NCBI GenBank assembly: GCA_034437275.1
Contig: DAOTUD010000094.1
Location: 1-64,000, forward strand
Reading direction: 5' to 3'
From: TC-15 sp034437275
GTDB taxonomy: Bacteria; Chloroflexota; Anaerolineae; Aggregatilineales; Aggregatilineaceae
DNA: 64,000 nt
Within the stretch, counting starts at the first letter, position 1, and each line of letters begins with the position of its first letter. This document shows positions 16,588 through 25,583 of the stretch, piece by piece. The translations under genes and the position numbers were made by a program. Below the pieces are notes generated by a model. It ran no database searches, was not told the origin of the DNA, and was given only the letters and a program-made list of their open reading frames with translations.

Positions 16588-17880
16588 TTACGCCCGGATC
16601 AGCGTTTGCGCACGCCCTGGGCCGACGCTCACCACGCGCACCGGCACCCCCACCTGTTTCTCGACCCACGTCACGTAGTCCTGCGCGGGCGTGGGCAGGT
16701 CGTCCCAGCGCGCGACCTGCATGATGTCGGCGTCCCAGCCGGGCAGCGTCTCGTAGATAGGCCGCGCGCGGGCAAAGGCCGCCTGATCGACCGGGAAATC
16801 CGTCACCAGTTGGTTGTCGATCTCGTAGGCCACCGCGACCTTGAGCGTGTCCAGGCGGCTGAGCACGTCGAGCTTCATCAGTGCCAGTTCGGTCAGCCCG
16901 TTGATCGCGGCTGCATAGCGCAGGATCACCACGTCCAGCCAGCCACAGCGCCGGGGGCGCTGCGTGGTGGTGCCGTACTCGTCCCAGGGCTGCGTGCCGT
17001 CGCCGCGCAGCAGATCGCCGATTGCATCCTCCTGCTCGGTGGGGAAGGGACCGGCCCCGACGCGCGTCGTGTACGCCTTCGCCACGCCGATCACGCGGTC
17101 GATGTGCCGGGGGCCGACGCCCAGCCCGGTCAGCACCCCGCCGACGGTCGGATTCGAGCTGGTGACGAACGGGTACGTGCCGTGGTCGATGTCGAGCAGC
17201 GTGGCCTGCCCGCCTTCCGCCAGGATGTGCTGGTCCTCGCTCAGTGCGTCGTGGATCAGCGCCCAGCCGTCGACCAGGTAGGGCGCGAACTGCTCGGCAG
17301 CGGCGGCGTATTCGTCGGCGATGGCGTCGGCGTCCAGCGGATCGGCGTCATACGCCCCGGTCAGCAGGCGGTTGGTGTCGGTGATGGCGGCGCGCACCTT
17401 GTCCGCGAAGGTGACCGGATCGTGCATGGTGCCGGCGCGGATGCCGTCGCGCGCGTACTTGCCGACGTAAGCCGGGCCGATGCCGCGCCCGGTCGTGCCG
17501 ATCTTGCCCGATCCACGCGCGGCTTCCTGCGCCGCTTCGAGCGCCTGGTGGCCGGGCGTGATGATGTGCGCGTTGGTCGCCAGCTTGAGCCGCGCCGGGG
17601 ACACCGCGACGCCCTTGTCGCGCACGTCCTGCATCTCATCCAGCAGCCGCAGCGGGTGGATCACCATGCCGCCACCCATCAGGCTCAGCACATCCTCGCG
17701 CACGATCCCCGACGGGATGAAATGCAGCTTGAACGTCTGGTCGCCGATGGTCAGCGTGTGCCCGGCGTTGTCGCCGCCGTTGTAGCGCGCGATGATCTGC
17801 ACGTCCCGTGCCAGCCAGTCGGTGACTTTGCCCTTGCCTTCGTCGCCCCACTGCGTGCCCAATAATACCGTGACCGGCAT
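16588..17880 (-). CDS. purA: Adenylosuccinate synthetase
   Basis: Converts IMP, GTP and aspartate to adenylosuccinate, the first committed step to AMP. The N-terminal P-loop-like signature WGDEGKGKVTDWLA is present, with GRGIGPAYVGKYARDG further on. At 430 residues it is normal length. RBS GAAAGGA precedes the ATG. It lies 46 bp downstream of purB on the same strand, forming a purB-purA pair that supplies both enzymes flanking adenylosuccinate. It converges with the ThiS-like gene with only 12 bp between them. Confidence 0.97.
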   Translation of the reverse strand: MPVTVLLGTQWGDEGKGKVTDWLARDVQIIARYNGGDNAGHTLTIGDQTFKLHFIPSGIVREDVLSLMGGGMVIHPLRLLDEMQDVRDKGVAVSPARLKLATNAHIITPGHQALEAAQEAARGSGKIGTTGRGIGPAYVGKYARDGIRAGTMHDPVTFADKVRAAITDTNRLLTGAYDADPLDADAIADEYAAAAEQFAPYLVDGWALIHDALSEDQHILAEGGQATLLDIDHGTYPFVTSSNPTVGGVLTGLGVGPRHIDRVIGVAKAYTTRVGAGPFPTEQEDAIGDLLRGDGTQPWDEYGTTTQRPRRCGWLDVVILRYAAAINGLTELALMKLDVLSRLDTLKVAVAYEIDNQLVTDFPVDQAAFARARPIYETLPGWDADIMQVARWDDLPTPAQDYVTWVEKQVGVPVRVVSVGPGRAQTLIRA

Positions 17881-17926
17881 GTCGTGTCCTTTCTGTGTTG
17901 TGCGAGCAAGTGTCGAAATACTACCC

Positions 17927-19321
17927 CTACTCTAGCGTATCACGGAGCGTCTCGGCCAGGGCTAGCGCGCGCTGCGCCGCGTCGCCGGTGTAGTCGGCGC
18001 TGACCATCGCGGCGCGGATCGCCTCAGCGGGCAGGTATGCCAGCAGCGTTTCGTCCGCCGCCACCAGGTCCACCAGCGGGTTCGCCAGCCCCTCCTGGAC
18101 GGCTTGCCACGCTTCCAGGCTGTGCTGGCGCAGCCGTGCGTGCATCGTCTGGCGGTTGGCACCGGCCCGCGTCAGCGCCATCAGCAGGCGCTCGACCGCC
18201 GCGAACGGCCCGTAGCGCTCCATGTTGCGCTGCACCGCGTCGGCGTCGATGTGCAGGCCGGTCAGCACGCGCGCCGCCCGGCCCAGCATTTCGTCCACCG
18301 CCAGGAACATGCCCGGCAGCACCAGCCGCCGGTTGGCCGAATCGTCGAGCGTGCGCTCCAGCAGCGAGTGCGCCGCGTTATCCCACAGCACCGCGACCTG
18401 GGCCGCCACCCAGCGCCCCAGGCTGTCCATGTTCTCGGCGTTGATCGGGTTGCGCTTGAAGGGCATCGCCGACGAGCCGACCTGCTGCGCGCCGAACGGC
18501 TCCGCCCATTCGCCGACCGGCGGCGATTGCAGCAGCCGCAGGTCAAACGCCAGCTTGTACAGGCTGCCTGCGATCCCGGCCAGCGCATGCCCGACGCGCC
18601 AGTCCTGCTTGCGCGGGTAGGTCTGCGTGGCGACCGGGTAGGCGCGCAGGTCGAGCAGGGCCATCACGCGCGCCTCGAACTGCTCCGGCGACATGCCGGT
18701 GCCGTCCAGCAGCGTCGCGTAGGAGGCCGACGTGCCGACCGCGCCCTTGATGCCCTTGCCGCGCATGTCGAGCGCGTGCAGTGCGTCCCAATCGGCCAGC
18801 AAATCCTGCGCGTACTGCGCCAGCCGGTAGCCGACGGTGGTCGGTTCCGCCGGCTGGAGGTGCGTGAAGCCCATCGCGGGCACATCCGCCCAGGCGGTGA
18901 TGTGCCCGGCCAGCGTCAGCAGCACGTCGCGCAGCCGCGCCGCGACCAGCTCGAGCGCCTCGTGCAGCCGCAGCGCGTCGGCGTTGTCCAGCACGTCCAT
19001 GCTGGTCGCGCCCAGGTGAATGATCCCGCCGCCGACCGGGCACTGCTCGGCGTAGGTGTGGATCTCGGCCATGACATCGTGCCGCAGTTCGGCCTCCAGT
19101 TCGTGCGCGCGGGGCAGGTCGATGTCATCCTGGTGGGCGCGCAGATCGGCGACTTGCTCCGGCGTGACGAGGCCGGCGCCGGCCTGGGCCTCGGCCAGCG
19201 CCACCCACACGCGCCGCCACAACTGGCGGCGGTGTTCCTCGCTCCAGATGCGGCGCATGGCGTCGGAGCCATAGCGCCAGGTGAAAGGGGACAGGTAATG
19301 GTTGTGTGAATATTTGGTCAT
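17927..19321 (-). CDS. purB: Adenylosuccinate lyase
   Basis: Cleaves adenylosuccinate to AMP and SAICAR to AICAR, in the fumarase/aspartase superfamily. The superfamily signature appears as GSSAMPFKRNPINAENMDSLGR, and the early THLQPAEPTTVGYRLAQYAQDL segment carries the active-site His. At 464 residues it is normal length. The gene appears leaderless: a TACACT -10 box lies exactly 7 nt upstream of the ATG. purA follows downstream after 46 bp. Confidence 0.95.
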   Translation of the reverse strand: MTKYSHNHYLSPFTWRYGSDAMRRIWSEEHRRQLWRRVWVALAEAQAGAGLVTPEQVADLRAHQDDIDLPRAHELEAELRHDVMAEIHTYAEQCPVGGGIIHLGATSMDVLDNADALRLHEALELVAARLRDVLLTLAGHITAWADVPAMGFTHLQPAEPTTVGYRLAQYAQDLLADWDALHALDMRGKGIKGAVGTSASYATLLDGTGMSPEQFEARVMALLDLRAYPVATQTYPRKQDWRVGHALAGIAGSLYKLAFDLRLLQSPPVGEWAEPFGAQQVGSSAMPFKRNPINAENMDSLGRWVAAQVAVLWDNAAHSLLERTLDDSANRRLVLPGMFLAVDEMLGRAARVLTGLHIDADAVQRNMERYGPFAAVERLLMALTRAGANRQTMHARLRQHSLEAWQAVQEGLANPLVDLVAADETLLAYLPAEAIRAAMVSADYTGDAAQRALALAETLRDTLE

Positions 19322-19334
19322 GCTGTACAGTGTA
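19322..19334 (-). promoter_or_regulatory. Leaderless-type promoter of purB
   Basis: On the minus strand TACACT (complement of 19329-19334) is followed by 7 nt and then the purB ATG. Transcription would start at or next to the start codon. No good -35 box is visible. Confidence 0.5.
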
Positions 19335-19383
19335 CCACAGCGCCGGATGCTCGCACAGGGATTCGCGGTGAGAGCGGGAGGGG

Positions 19384-19725
19384 CTATTCGGTATTCCCAA
19401 AGGGCAGCGTGCGTATGCGTAACCGTGTTTCTTCGATGTGCGGTAGACTCGCCAGGATGACGGTGACCTGCTGCTCAGCCCGGCGCAGCAGGGGCCACCT
19501 CAGCAGGATCACCGATGGATGAGCAGACTGGCGTTGCGCCAGGAGGCGTCCAAAATCTGTATCGGCGGAGATGATTACGCGCGCGTCCTCCGCCGCGCGG
19601 TCAAAAATAGCTGCGTCTGGGGCCGCTTGCAGGCCGTAGTCGCGTACATGGACTGCATCATGTCCCGCTGCTGCTAAACCTTCGGCAACACGTGGCGATA
19701 GCTGGTTGTCTACCAGGAAGTTCAT
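19384..19725 (-). CDS. DUF5615 PIN-like toxin
   Basis: A 113-residue PIN-like protein. It begins with MNFLVDNQLSP, the acidic strand of the Mut7-C/DUF5615 fold, and has VIISADTDFGRLL, carrying the second acidic cluster. Such proteins are encoded with DUF433 partners and are regarded as toxin-antitoxin-like ribonuclease modules. The 4-bp overlap (ATGA) with the upstream DUF433 gene supports one two-gene operon. Toxicity is inferred from the family. Confidence 0.85.
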   Translation of the reverse strand: MNFLVDNQLSPRVAEGLAAAGHDAVHVRDYGLQAAPDAAIFDRAAEDARVIISADTDFGRLLAQRQSAHPSVILLRWPLLRRAEQQVTVILASLPHIEETRLRIRTLPFGNTE

Positions 19726-19952
19726 GATGGTGCCTGCTGGGGGAGCTGTCGCTCTCGTACAGCAGCAGCAGCATACCGCAGCGCCTCGCGGATGTCTTCC
19801 GGTTCCAGGTCAGGAAAATCGCGCAGTATCTCGTCGTCACTCATCCCGGCTGCGACCATATCCACAACCGTCGTCACCGGGATGCGCAGCCCGCGAATAC
19901 ACGGCATGCCGTCCAGCTGGTTTGGATCAAGTGTGATACGAGGAAAGGCCAT
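19722..19952 (-). CDS. DUF433 antitoxin-like DNA-binding protein
   Basis: A 76-residue protein with the DUF433 pattern: CIRGLRIPVTTVVDMVAAGMSDDEILRDFPDLEPEDIREALRYA without interruption, a winged-helix-like fold thought to bind DNA and neutralise the DUF5615 partner. The chosen ATG at 19952 has AGGAG upstream; a longer in-frame extension lacks homology to the family start. It is the first gene of the pair, as expected for an antitoxin. Confidence 0.87.
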   Translation of the reverse strand: MAFPRITLDPNQLDGMPCIRGLRIPVTTVVDMVAAGMSDDEILRDFPDLEPEDIREALRYAAAAVRERQLPQQAPS

Positions 19953-20060
19953 TGTGGTTTCTCCTGACACGATTCGATAGGACTGTCTTGATTCTACCAC
20001 GCAAATACAAGGGCTTTCCACAGAGCATGTCCAGGCCTACATCCGCCGCCGGTTGTGTGC

Positions 20061-20073
20061 TACAATAGCGCGC
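20061..20073 (+). promoter_or_regulatory. Leaderless-type promoter of the queuosine-precursor transporter
   Basis: TACAAT (20061-20066) is followed by exactly 7 nt and the ATG at 20074. No Shine-Dalgarno fits in between, so a leaderless mRNA is likely. Confidence 0.55.
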
Positions 20074-20793
20074 ATGAATACGGAAACACACCGCACATAC
20101 CGGTACTACGATCTGGTGATGGCCCTGTTCGTCACCGTCTTGTTGATCAGCAACCTGCTGAGCAGCGCCAAGATCATCGACCTGGGCGTCGCGCTTGGGC
20201 CGCTCGATCTGGCGTTCGACGCGGGCACGCTCATCTTCCCGATCAGCTACATTTTCGGCGACGTGCTGACCGAAGTCTACGGCTACCGGCGCTCCCGGCG
20301 CGTGATCTGGGCCGGGTTCGGCGCGAACGTGCTGCTCGGCTTTTTCGTGTGGCTGGCGGGCGTGCTGCCCGGGGAAACGGAGTGGCAGGATTACGCTGGG
20401 GCGGACGCCTACGCGGCGATCCTGGGCGGCATCAGCGGGCTGATCGTGGCTAGCCTGGTCGCCTACCTGCTGGGCGAATTCTCTAACAGCTACGTGCTGG
20501 CGCGGATGAAGGTCTGGTCCGAGGGGCGCTGGCTGTGGATGCGCACCATCGGCAGCACGCTGGTCGGGCAGGCGGTCGATACGTCGGTCTTCATGCTGAT
20601 TGCGACGGCGCTGGGTGTCTTTCCGCCGGAGATTATGCTGTCGCTGATCGTGACCAACTACATCCTGAAGGTCGGCTTCGAGGCCAGCCTGACGCCGGTC
20701 ACGTACCGCGTCGTCAATGCGCTGAAGACCGCCGAGCACGAAGATTACTACGACCGCGACACGGACTTTAACCCCTTCCGGCTTAGCATTTAG
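20074..20793 (+). CDS. Queuosine precursor transporter, YhhQ/VUT family
   Basis: A 239-residue inner-membrane protein of the PF02592 family, which imports queuosine precursors such as preQ0/preQ1. About six hydrophobic segments are visible. Family motifs include FPISYIFGDVLTEVYGYRRSRRVIW and the later LVGQAVDTSVFMLIA. Translation starts at ATG 20074, immediately after a -10 box, with no leader. No other queuosine gene is in the window. Substrate assignment follows the family, not direct evidence. Confidence 0.88.
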   Translation: MNTETHRTYRYYDLVMALFVTVLLISNLLSSAKIIDLGVALGPLDLAFDAGTLIFPISYIFGDVLTEVYGYRRSRRVIWAGFGANVLLGFFVWLAGVLPGETEWQDYAGADAYAAILGGISGLIVASLVAYLLGEFSNSYVLARMKVWSEGRWLWMRTIGSTLVGQAVDTSVFMLIATALGVFPPEIMLSLIVTNYILKVGFEASLTPVTYRVVNALKTAEHEDYYDRDTDFNPFRLSI

Positions 20794-20807
20794 CAGCGGG
20801 GATCATC

Positions 20808-21815
20808 ATGAGCAACGACATACACCACGACATGCACGATGACTTGACCATGAATAGCGATATGCCCAACGACGACTTGCTGGACCAACTGAAAGGCGAG
20901 GACGAACTGCCCGAGGGCCACCAAAGCGGCTTCGTGGCCGTGATCGGCAAGCCGAACGTGGGCAAGTCCACCCTGATGAACGCCATCCTGGGCGAGAAGA
21001 TCGCCATCGTCAGCCCCAAGCCGCAGACCACCCGGCTCCGGCAGTTGGGCATCCTGACCCGCGCGGAAGCGCAGATCATTTTCGTCGACACGCCCGGCAT
21101 CCACCAGCCGCGCAACCAGTTGGGCGAGTTCATGGTCCAGGTGGCGGTCGATGCGCTGCGCGATGCGGATGTGATCCTGTTCCTGGTCGACGTGAGCGCG
21201 CCGCCCACCCAGGCGGATCGCAGCATCGCCGCGGCCATCCACCAGGCGCAGGACGTGACGCCGGTCGTGCTGGTGCTCAACAAGATCGACCTGGCCGAGC
21301 CGCAGAACCGCGCCGCGAACATCGCCGCGCATCACACGCTGGTGCCGGGCGCGGACGCGGTGCCGAGCGTCGCCACCGAGGGGCAGGGCGTGGACGCGAT
21401 CATGGCGCTGCTGCTGGCGCATCTGCCCCCCGGCCCGCGCTATTACCCGGAGGACCAGCTCTCCGACGTGGCGATCCGCGATATCGTGGCCGAGATGGTG
21501 CGCGAGCAGGCGTTACACCACCTGGAGCAGGAAGTGCCGCACGGCATCGCCACCGAGGTCGAGGAGTTCAAGCCCCGCAGCGAGGACATGACCTACATCC
21601 ACGCCACGATTTACGTCGAGCGCGAGTCGCACAAGGGCATCGTGATCGGCAAGCGCGGCAAAATGCTCAAGGCGATCAGCCAGGACGCCCGCCAGGAGAT
21701 CGAGGCATTCGTCGGCACGCGCGTGTATCTCGAGCTGTGGGTGAAGGTGCTCAAGAACTGGCGCAGGGACGAGAACATGCTCAGACGGCTGGGCTATCGT
21801 ATTCAGCGAAGTTAG
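20808..21815 (+). CDS. era: GTPase Era with an acidic N-terminal extension
   Basis: Binds the 16S rRNA 3' end and assists 30S assembly. The G domain has G1 GKPNVGKST (47-55), the effector region PQTTR, G3 DTPGIH and G4 NKID. The C-terminal KH domain shows the GIVIGKRGKMLKAI loop. Residues 1-40 are an unusual extension rich in Asp, His and Met before the canonical start; several internal Met codons mean the true start could be later. It starts 14 bp after the transporter gene. Confidence 0.95.
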   Translation: MSNDIHHDMHDDLTMNSDMPNDDLLDQLKGEDELPEGHQSGFVAVIGKPNVGKSTLMNAILGEKIAIVSPKPQTTRLRQLGILTRAEAQIIFVDTPGIHQPRNQLGEFMVQVAVDALRDADVILFLVDVSAPPTQADRSIAAAIHQAQDVTPVVLVLNKIDLAEPQNRAANIAAHHTLVPGADAVPSVATEGQGVDAIMALLLAHLPPGPRYYPEDQLSDVAIRDIVAEMVREQALHHLEQEVPHGIATEVEEFKPRSEDMTYIHATIYVERESHKGIVIGKRGKMLKAISQDARQEIEAFVGTRVYLELWVKVLKNWRRDENMLRRLGYRIQRS

Positions 21816-21851
21816 GGGCGGGCTGTAGCAGGCCCCGGCAGGGCGGCGACG

Positions 21852-22325
21852 ATGCGCGTGGACACCGCACAACTTGACGACATGCCGAACTGGCTGGCAC
21901 TGGCTGCCGAGGTCGAGCCGTTGTTCGGCCCGATGGTGGACGACCCCGGCTTCACTAACGCGCTGCGGGCCAACATCCAGCGCGGCACGGCCTGCTGTGT
22001 GCGCGAAAACGACGGGCCGCCCGGTACGCCGCTGATGGGTGGGCGCATCGATCGCCGCGATATCGACCATCAGGCGGCGCTGCGGCGCGAACTGCGCGAG
22101 GAGTTCGCGGTCGAGGTCGATGTGCTGCGCTACCTGAACGCCTACCCCTATCGCCAGCGGCTGCACTACGTCTATCACGTCCAGCCGCGCAGCACAGCAT
22201 TTGTCACCGACAATGATGAAGTGCTGGACTATGCCTGGCTGACGGCGGATGACGTCGCCGCGTGGCACACTGGCTTCGAGTTGGACGCGATCACGACTGC
22301 CCAGGCGCGCTCGGTCGAGTTGTGA
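21852..22325 (+). CDS. GNAT/Nudix chimera, probably a deletion product
   Basis: The 157-residue product starts like a GNAT acetyltransferase (LALAAEVEPLFGPMVDDPGF through about residue 62, then GTPLMGG) and continues as a Nudix protein (about residues 65-157) with REL-REE at the core of the Nudix box and a typical Nudix C-terminus (DEVLDYAWLTADDVAAW). The GNAT acetyl-CoA motif is absent. The Nudix box is shortened: the Gly/Glu spacing before REL-REE does not fit GX5EX7REUXEEXGU. An in-frame deletion fusing two adjacent genes is the simplest reading. It is probably inactive or altered. Confidence 0.6.
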   Translation: MRVDTAQLDDMPNWLALAAEVEPLFGPMVDDPGFTNALRANIQRGTACCVRENDGPPGTPLMGGRIDRRDIDHQAALRRELREEFAVEVDVLRYLNAYPYRQRLHYVYHVQPRSTAFVTDNDEVLDYAWLTADDVAAWHTGFELDAITTAQARSVEL

Positions 22326-22341
22326 CCTGTTCCCCACCGTT

Positions 22342-24435
22342 ATGATCCACATGCTCCGCCGCTTACCGTTCGCCCGACTGTGTGCCGCCGCTGCGGTGCT
22401 CCTGATGATCCTCAGCGCGGTCGTGCTGCGTCCCGCCGGGCTGGACGAAATTCCCCGCGCCGTTGGCTCTGGTGGTAACGTGCTGCATTTCGACCACAGC
22501 GAGCAACGCTTCCCCGCCTCGGACGAGGGCCAACTCGCCGGGGCGCTGCTGGCGCTGGCGGGCGGCGGGCTGCTGCTCGTGGCGCTGCGCGTGCGGACCC
22601 CCGGCCCGCTGCTGGCTGCCCCCCGCACGGTGACGCTCACCCCGGCGCGCGTGCGGTGGGCCCCGGTTGTGGCGGGCGCGGCGGCGCTGTGGATCGCGGC
22701 GGAGGCCAGCGGGGATCGCGCCGGCTGGGCGTGGGCGCGGCACATGGACTCTGATTACCAGTTTGCGTTCCTGGTGCTGGGGCTGGCGGCGGTCGCGTGG
22801 GGGTTGGGCGGGGGACGCTGGCGCGCGCCTCGGCTGCCGCGCGGCGAGGTGATCGCTGTGGCGGGCGTGACGCTGCTGGCGCTGGTGCTGCGCGTGTGGG
22901 CGCTGGGCGATGCGGTCCGCCTGTTTGTGGACGAACTCAACTTCACGGTGGCGATCCAGGGCTTCTGGCAGGCGGATGATGTCGAACTGCTGGCACCGAT
23001 CACACATGTCGTCGCGTTCCCCCGACTGTACACGTACTGGCAGGCGCAGGTCGTCGCGCTGGCCGGGCGCGACCTGGCCGGGCTGCGGCTGACGAGCGCG
23101 GTGCTGGGCACGCTGACCATCCCGGCGCTGTACGGCCTGGCGCGCACCCTGTTCGACCGGCGGACCGCGCTCATCGCGGCGCTGCTGCTGGCCGTGTTTC
23201 CGCCGCACATCCACTTCAGCCGGCTGGCGCTGAACAACGTCGCCGATCCGCTGGTGGGGACGCTGGCGCTGGCGTGCATCGCGCGCGGGCTGCGCAGCGG
23301 GCAGCGCATGGATTTTGCGCTGGGCGGGGTGTGCCTGGGCCTGACGCAGTATTTCTACGAGGGCGGGCGGCTGATCTTCCCGGCGCTGGTCGTGCTGTGG
23401 CTCGAGAGTGGGGCGCTGCTGTGGCGGCGGCGACCGGGCTGGCAGCAGGCCGGCACCGCTTTGCTGGCGGCGGTCCTGGCGGCGGCCCCGGTGTATTACG
23501 TCCTGTGGGCGCGCGGGCTGCCGTTCACCGCCCGCGTGAACGACACCCGGCTCAACGCGGAATACTGGCGCGATGTGCTGGTGTCGTCGCCGGGGGATAC
23601 CCTGTTCCAGGCGCACCTGATGCACATCAAAGAGACGTTCCTGGTCTACGTCAACCGGCCAGAGAGCAGCTTCTTCTACGCCGGGAACACGCCGCTGGTG
23701 CTGGTCACGCTGGTTCCTGCGCTGCTGCTGGGGGTCTTCGCCGCGTTGGGACGCGGGCGTGCGCCGGGGATGCTGCTGCCGGTGGGGTGGGTGGCGCTGA
23801 CGTCGCTGGGGAACAGCTTCCTGGTGGCGAACATGCACGCGCCGCGCTACGTGGTGGCGTTTCCGGCGTTGGCGCTGCTGTGCGCGTTAGGTGTGCGCTG
23901 CACGCTGGGGCTGGTCTGGCCGGACGGGGCGCGCCCGCGCGCCCGACGTGTGCTGTTGGCGCTTCTGCTGAGCACGCTGGCGGCGCTGAACGTCGCGTAC
24001 TACTTCGACGGGCATGTGCCGCTGTTCAACCGCCAACTGCGCGCGATCAAGCCCTACCCGGATGGCGAGGATGCCATCTTCCGCGCGCTGGATTTTCCGC
24101 CCGGCACCGAACTGCACCTGATCAGCGATCCCGCGTTCAATGCAGCCTACGCCCGCGCGATGCTCAACTTCCTGGGGCGGAGCGATCTCGCGGTCGAGAC
24201 GCTGACGCCCGACGACGTGACGCCGTCCTATCTGGCGGGCCTGGACCGCACCGACGATCACGCGTTTTTCGTGGAGCGCGGCGACACGGCCACGCTGGCG
24301 ACCCTGCGGCAGCATGTGGCGCTGGGGCCGCCGCAGTACACCACCAACGCTACCATCCCGCCTGACCGCGAACTGGTGCTGTACTATGCGCCGCGCCTGG
24401 AGCCGGGCGCGATCATCCCACCGGGTGCGCCGTGA
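22342..24435 (+). CDS. GT39-like membrane glycosyltransferase (PMT_2 type)
   Basis: A 697-residue polytopic membrane protein. After a first N-terminal hydrophobic segment it shows the acidic loop FVDELNFTVAIQGFW, the position of the catalytic Asp-Glu in GT39/ArnT-like enzymes that transfer sugars from polyprenyl-phosphate donors. Many further hydrophobic segments extend to about residue 560, and the C-terminal about 130 residues look soluble and extracytoplasmic. The start is ATG 22342, 16 bp after the chimera; ATG 22351 is also possible. The acceptor is unknown. Confidence 0.8.
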   Translation: MIHMLRRLPFARLCAAAAVLLMILSAVVLRPAGLDEIPRAVGSGGNVLHFDHSEQRFPASDEGQLAGALLALAGGGLLLVALRVRTPGPLLAAPRTVTLTPARVRWAPVVAGAAALWIAAEASGDRAGWAWARHMDSDYQFAFLVLGLAAVAWGLGGGRWRAPRLPRGEVIAVAGVTLLALVLRVWALGDAVRLFVDELNFTVAIQGFWQADDVELLAPITHVVAFPRLYTYWQAQVVALAGRDLAGLRLTSAVLGTLTIPALYGLARTLFDRRTALIAALLLAVFPPHIHFSRLALNNVADPLVGTLALACIARGLRSGQRMDFALGGVCLGLTQYFYEGGRLIFPALVVLWLESGALLWRRRPGWQQAGTALLAAVLAAAPVYYVLWARGLPFTARVNDTRLNAEYWRDVLVSSPGDTLFQAHLMHIKETFLVYVNRPESSFFYAGNTPLVLVTLVPALLLGVFAALGRGRAPGMLLPVGWVALTSLGNSFLVANMHAPRYVVAFPALALLCALGVRCTLGLVWPDGARPRARRVLLALLLSTLAALNVAYYFDGHVPLFNRQLRAIKPYPDGEDAIFRALDFPPGTELHLISDPAFNAAYARAMLNFLGRSDLAVETLTPDDVTPSYLAGLDRTDDHAFFVERGDTATLATLRQHVALGPPQYTTNATIPPDRELVLYYAPRLEPGAIIPPGAP

Positions 24436-24444
24436 CGGGGCCGG

Positions 24445-25383
24445 TCAGGGCCGGGGCTGGTCGGCAAGCAGCGCGCGCCCGCGCGCCACGTCCTGCTGAA
24501 TCTGCGCCACGAGTTCCTCCACGCCGTTGAACTTCATCTCCGGGCGCAGCCGCGCGACCACGTCAAACGCCAGCGTCGCACCGTAAATGTCGCGGTCGAA
24601 ATCCAGCAGGTGCGCCTCGACGGTGACGATCTTGCCGTCGAAGGTCGGGCGGTGGCCGATGTTCGCCACGGCCATGAACGTCTCCCCGTCCAGGTGCGCC
24701 CAGCCGGCGTAAACGCCCCGGCCAGGCAGCATTTTTTCCTCCCACACGTCCATATTGGCGGTGGGGAAGCCGATGGTGTGCCCGCGCCCGTCGCCGTGCA
24801 CGACTTCGCCCGCCAGCCGGTAGGGTCGCCCCAGCCAGCGGTTGGCCTGTTCGACGTCGCCCTCGGCGAGCGCGGCGCGGATGGTGCTGCTGCTGATGAA
24901 GTGGCCGTTGCCGTCGTTGGTCACCAGTTCGATTGCCTCCAGTTCAAATCCCTTTGCTGCCCCTTGCTGGCGCAGGAAATTAACGTTCCCCTCGCGCTTG
25001 TAGCCCAGCGCAAAATCGGCCCCGACCCACAGCGCGCTCAGGTTCAGGTGGGCGATCAGGCGGTCGACGAAGTCGGCGGCGCGCACCTGGCGCACCTCCT
25101 CGTCGAAGGGGTGCGTCACCACCAGCTCGACGCCCAATGCCCCCAGCAGCGCCGCGCGCTGTTCCGGCGTGCTCAGGTAGTAGCGGTCCCGGGCTTTGCC
25201 CAGCACCACGTCCGGGTGCGGAAAGAACGCGAGCACGGTCGGCACGTGGTCCCGCTGGCGGGCGGTGCTGACCAGCCGTTGCAGCAGGTGTTGGTGCCCC
25301 CGGTGGACGCCGTCAAACATACCGACCGCGACGATGGTCGGGCCGGTGGGGTGTGCGTCTCGTAAACTGTACACGTGTTGCAT
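24445..25383 (-). CDS. ribF: Bifunctional riboflavin kinase / FMN adenylyltransferase
   Basis: Makes FMN then FAD from riboflavin. The N-terminal nucleotidyltransferase domain shows VGMFDGVHRGHQHLL and the later ISSSTIRAALAEGDVEQAN. The C-terminal flavokinase domain begins near GHTIGFPTANM and has VYAGWAHLDG. At 312 residues it is standard length. AAGGAA precedes the ATG. It converges with the GT39 gene, with 9 bp between them, and is detached from truB, its common neighbour. Confidence 0.96.
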   Translation of the reverse strand: MQHVYSLRDAHPTGPTIVAVGMFDGVHRGHQHLLQRLVSTARQRDHVPTVLAFFPHPDVVLGKARDRYYLSTPEQRAALLGALGVELVVTHPFDEEVRQVRAADFVDRLIAHLNLSALWVGADFALGYKREGNVNFLRQQGAAKGFELEAIELVTNDGNGHFISSSTIRAALAEGDVEQANRWLGRPYRLAGEVVHGDGRGHTIGFPTANMDVWEEKMLPGRGVYAGWAHLDGETFMAVANIGHRPTFDGKIVTVEAHLLDFDRDIYGATLAFDVVARLRPEMKFNGVEELVAQIQQDVARGRALLADQPRP

Positions 25384-25516
25384 CCGGTCATTCCTTGCTG
25401 TGTATGGCGGTTGGAATCCGTGTAGATATTACAGCAAACACGCGGCATTGTCACCTGGCGTCAGGTGCCGGTAGGGGGCGTAGTATAAGGGCAGGTCAGG
25501 CGTTGTGTGGCGGTGC

Positions 25517-25545
25517 TTCAAAAATGGGGCTTGTCTACGTACAAT
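25517..25545 (+). promoter_or_regulatory. Promoter of the small paralogue pair
   Basis: TTCAAA (25517-25522) and TACAAT (25540-25545) are 17 nt apart. A leader with GGAAAGGA precedes the first small gene. Confidence 0.6.
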
Positions 25546-25583
25546 GTATTACCATACGGTGAGCTTATCGGAAAGGACCGGCG

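Noticed and set aside
20640..20790. Considered a riboswitch (preQ1-type) for the queuosine-precursor transporter
   Set aside because: The gene appears leaderless, with a -10 box 7 nt before the ATG, so no room for an aptamer exists.
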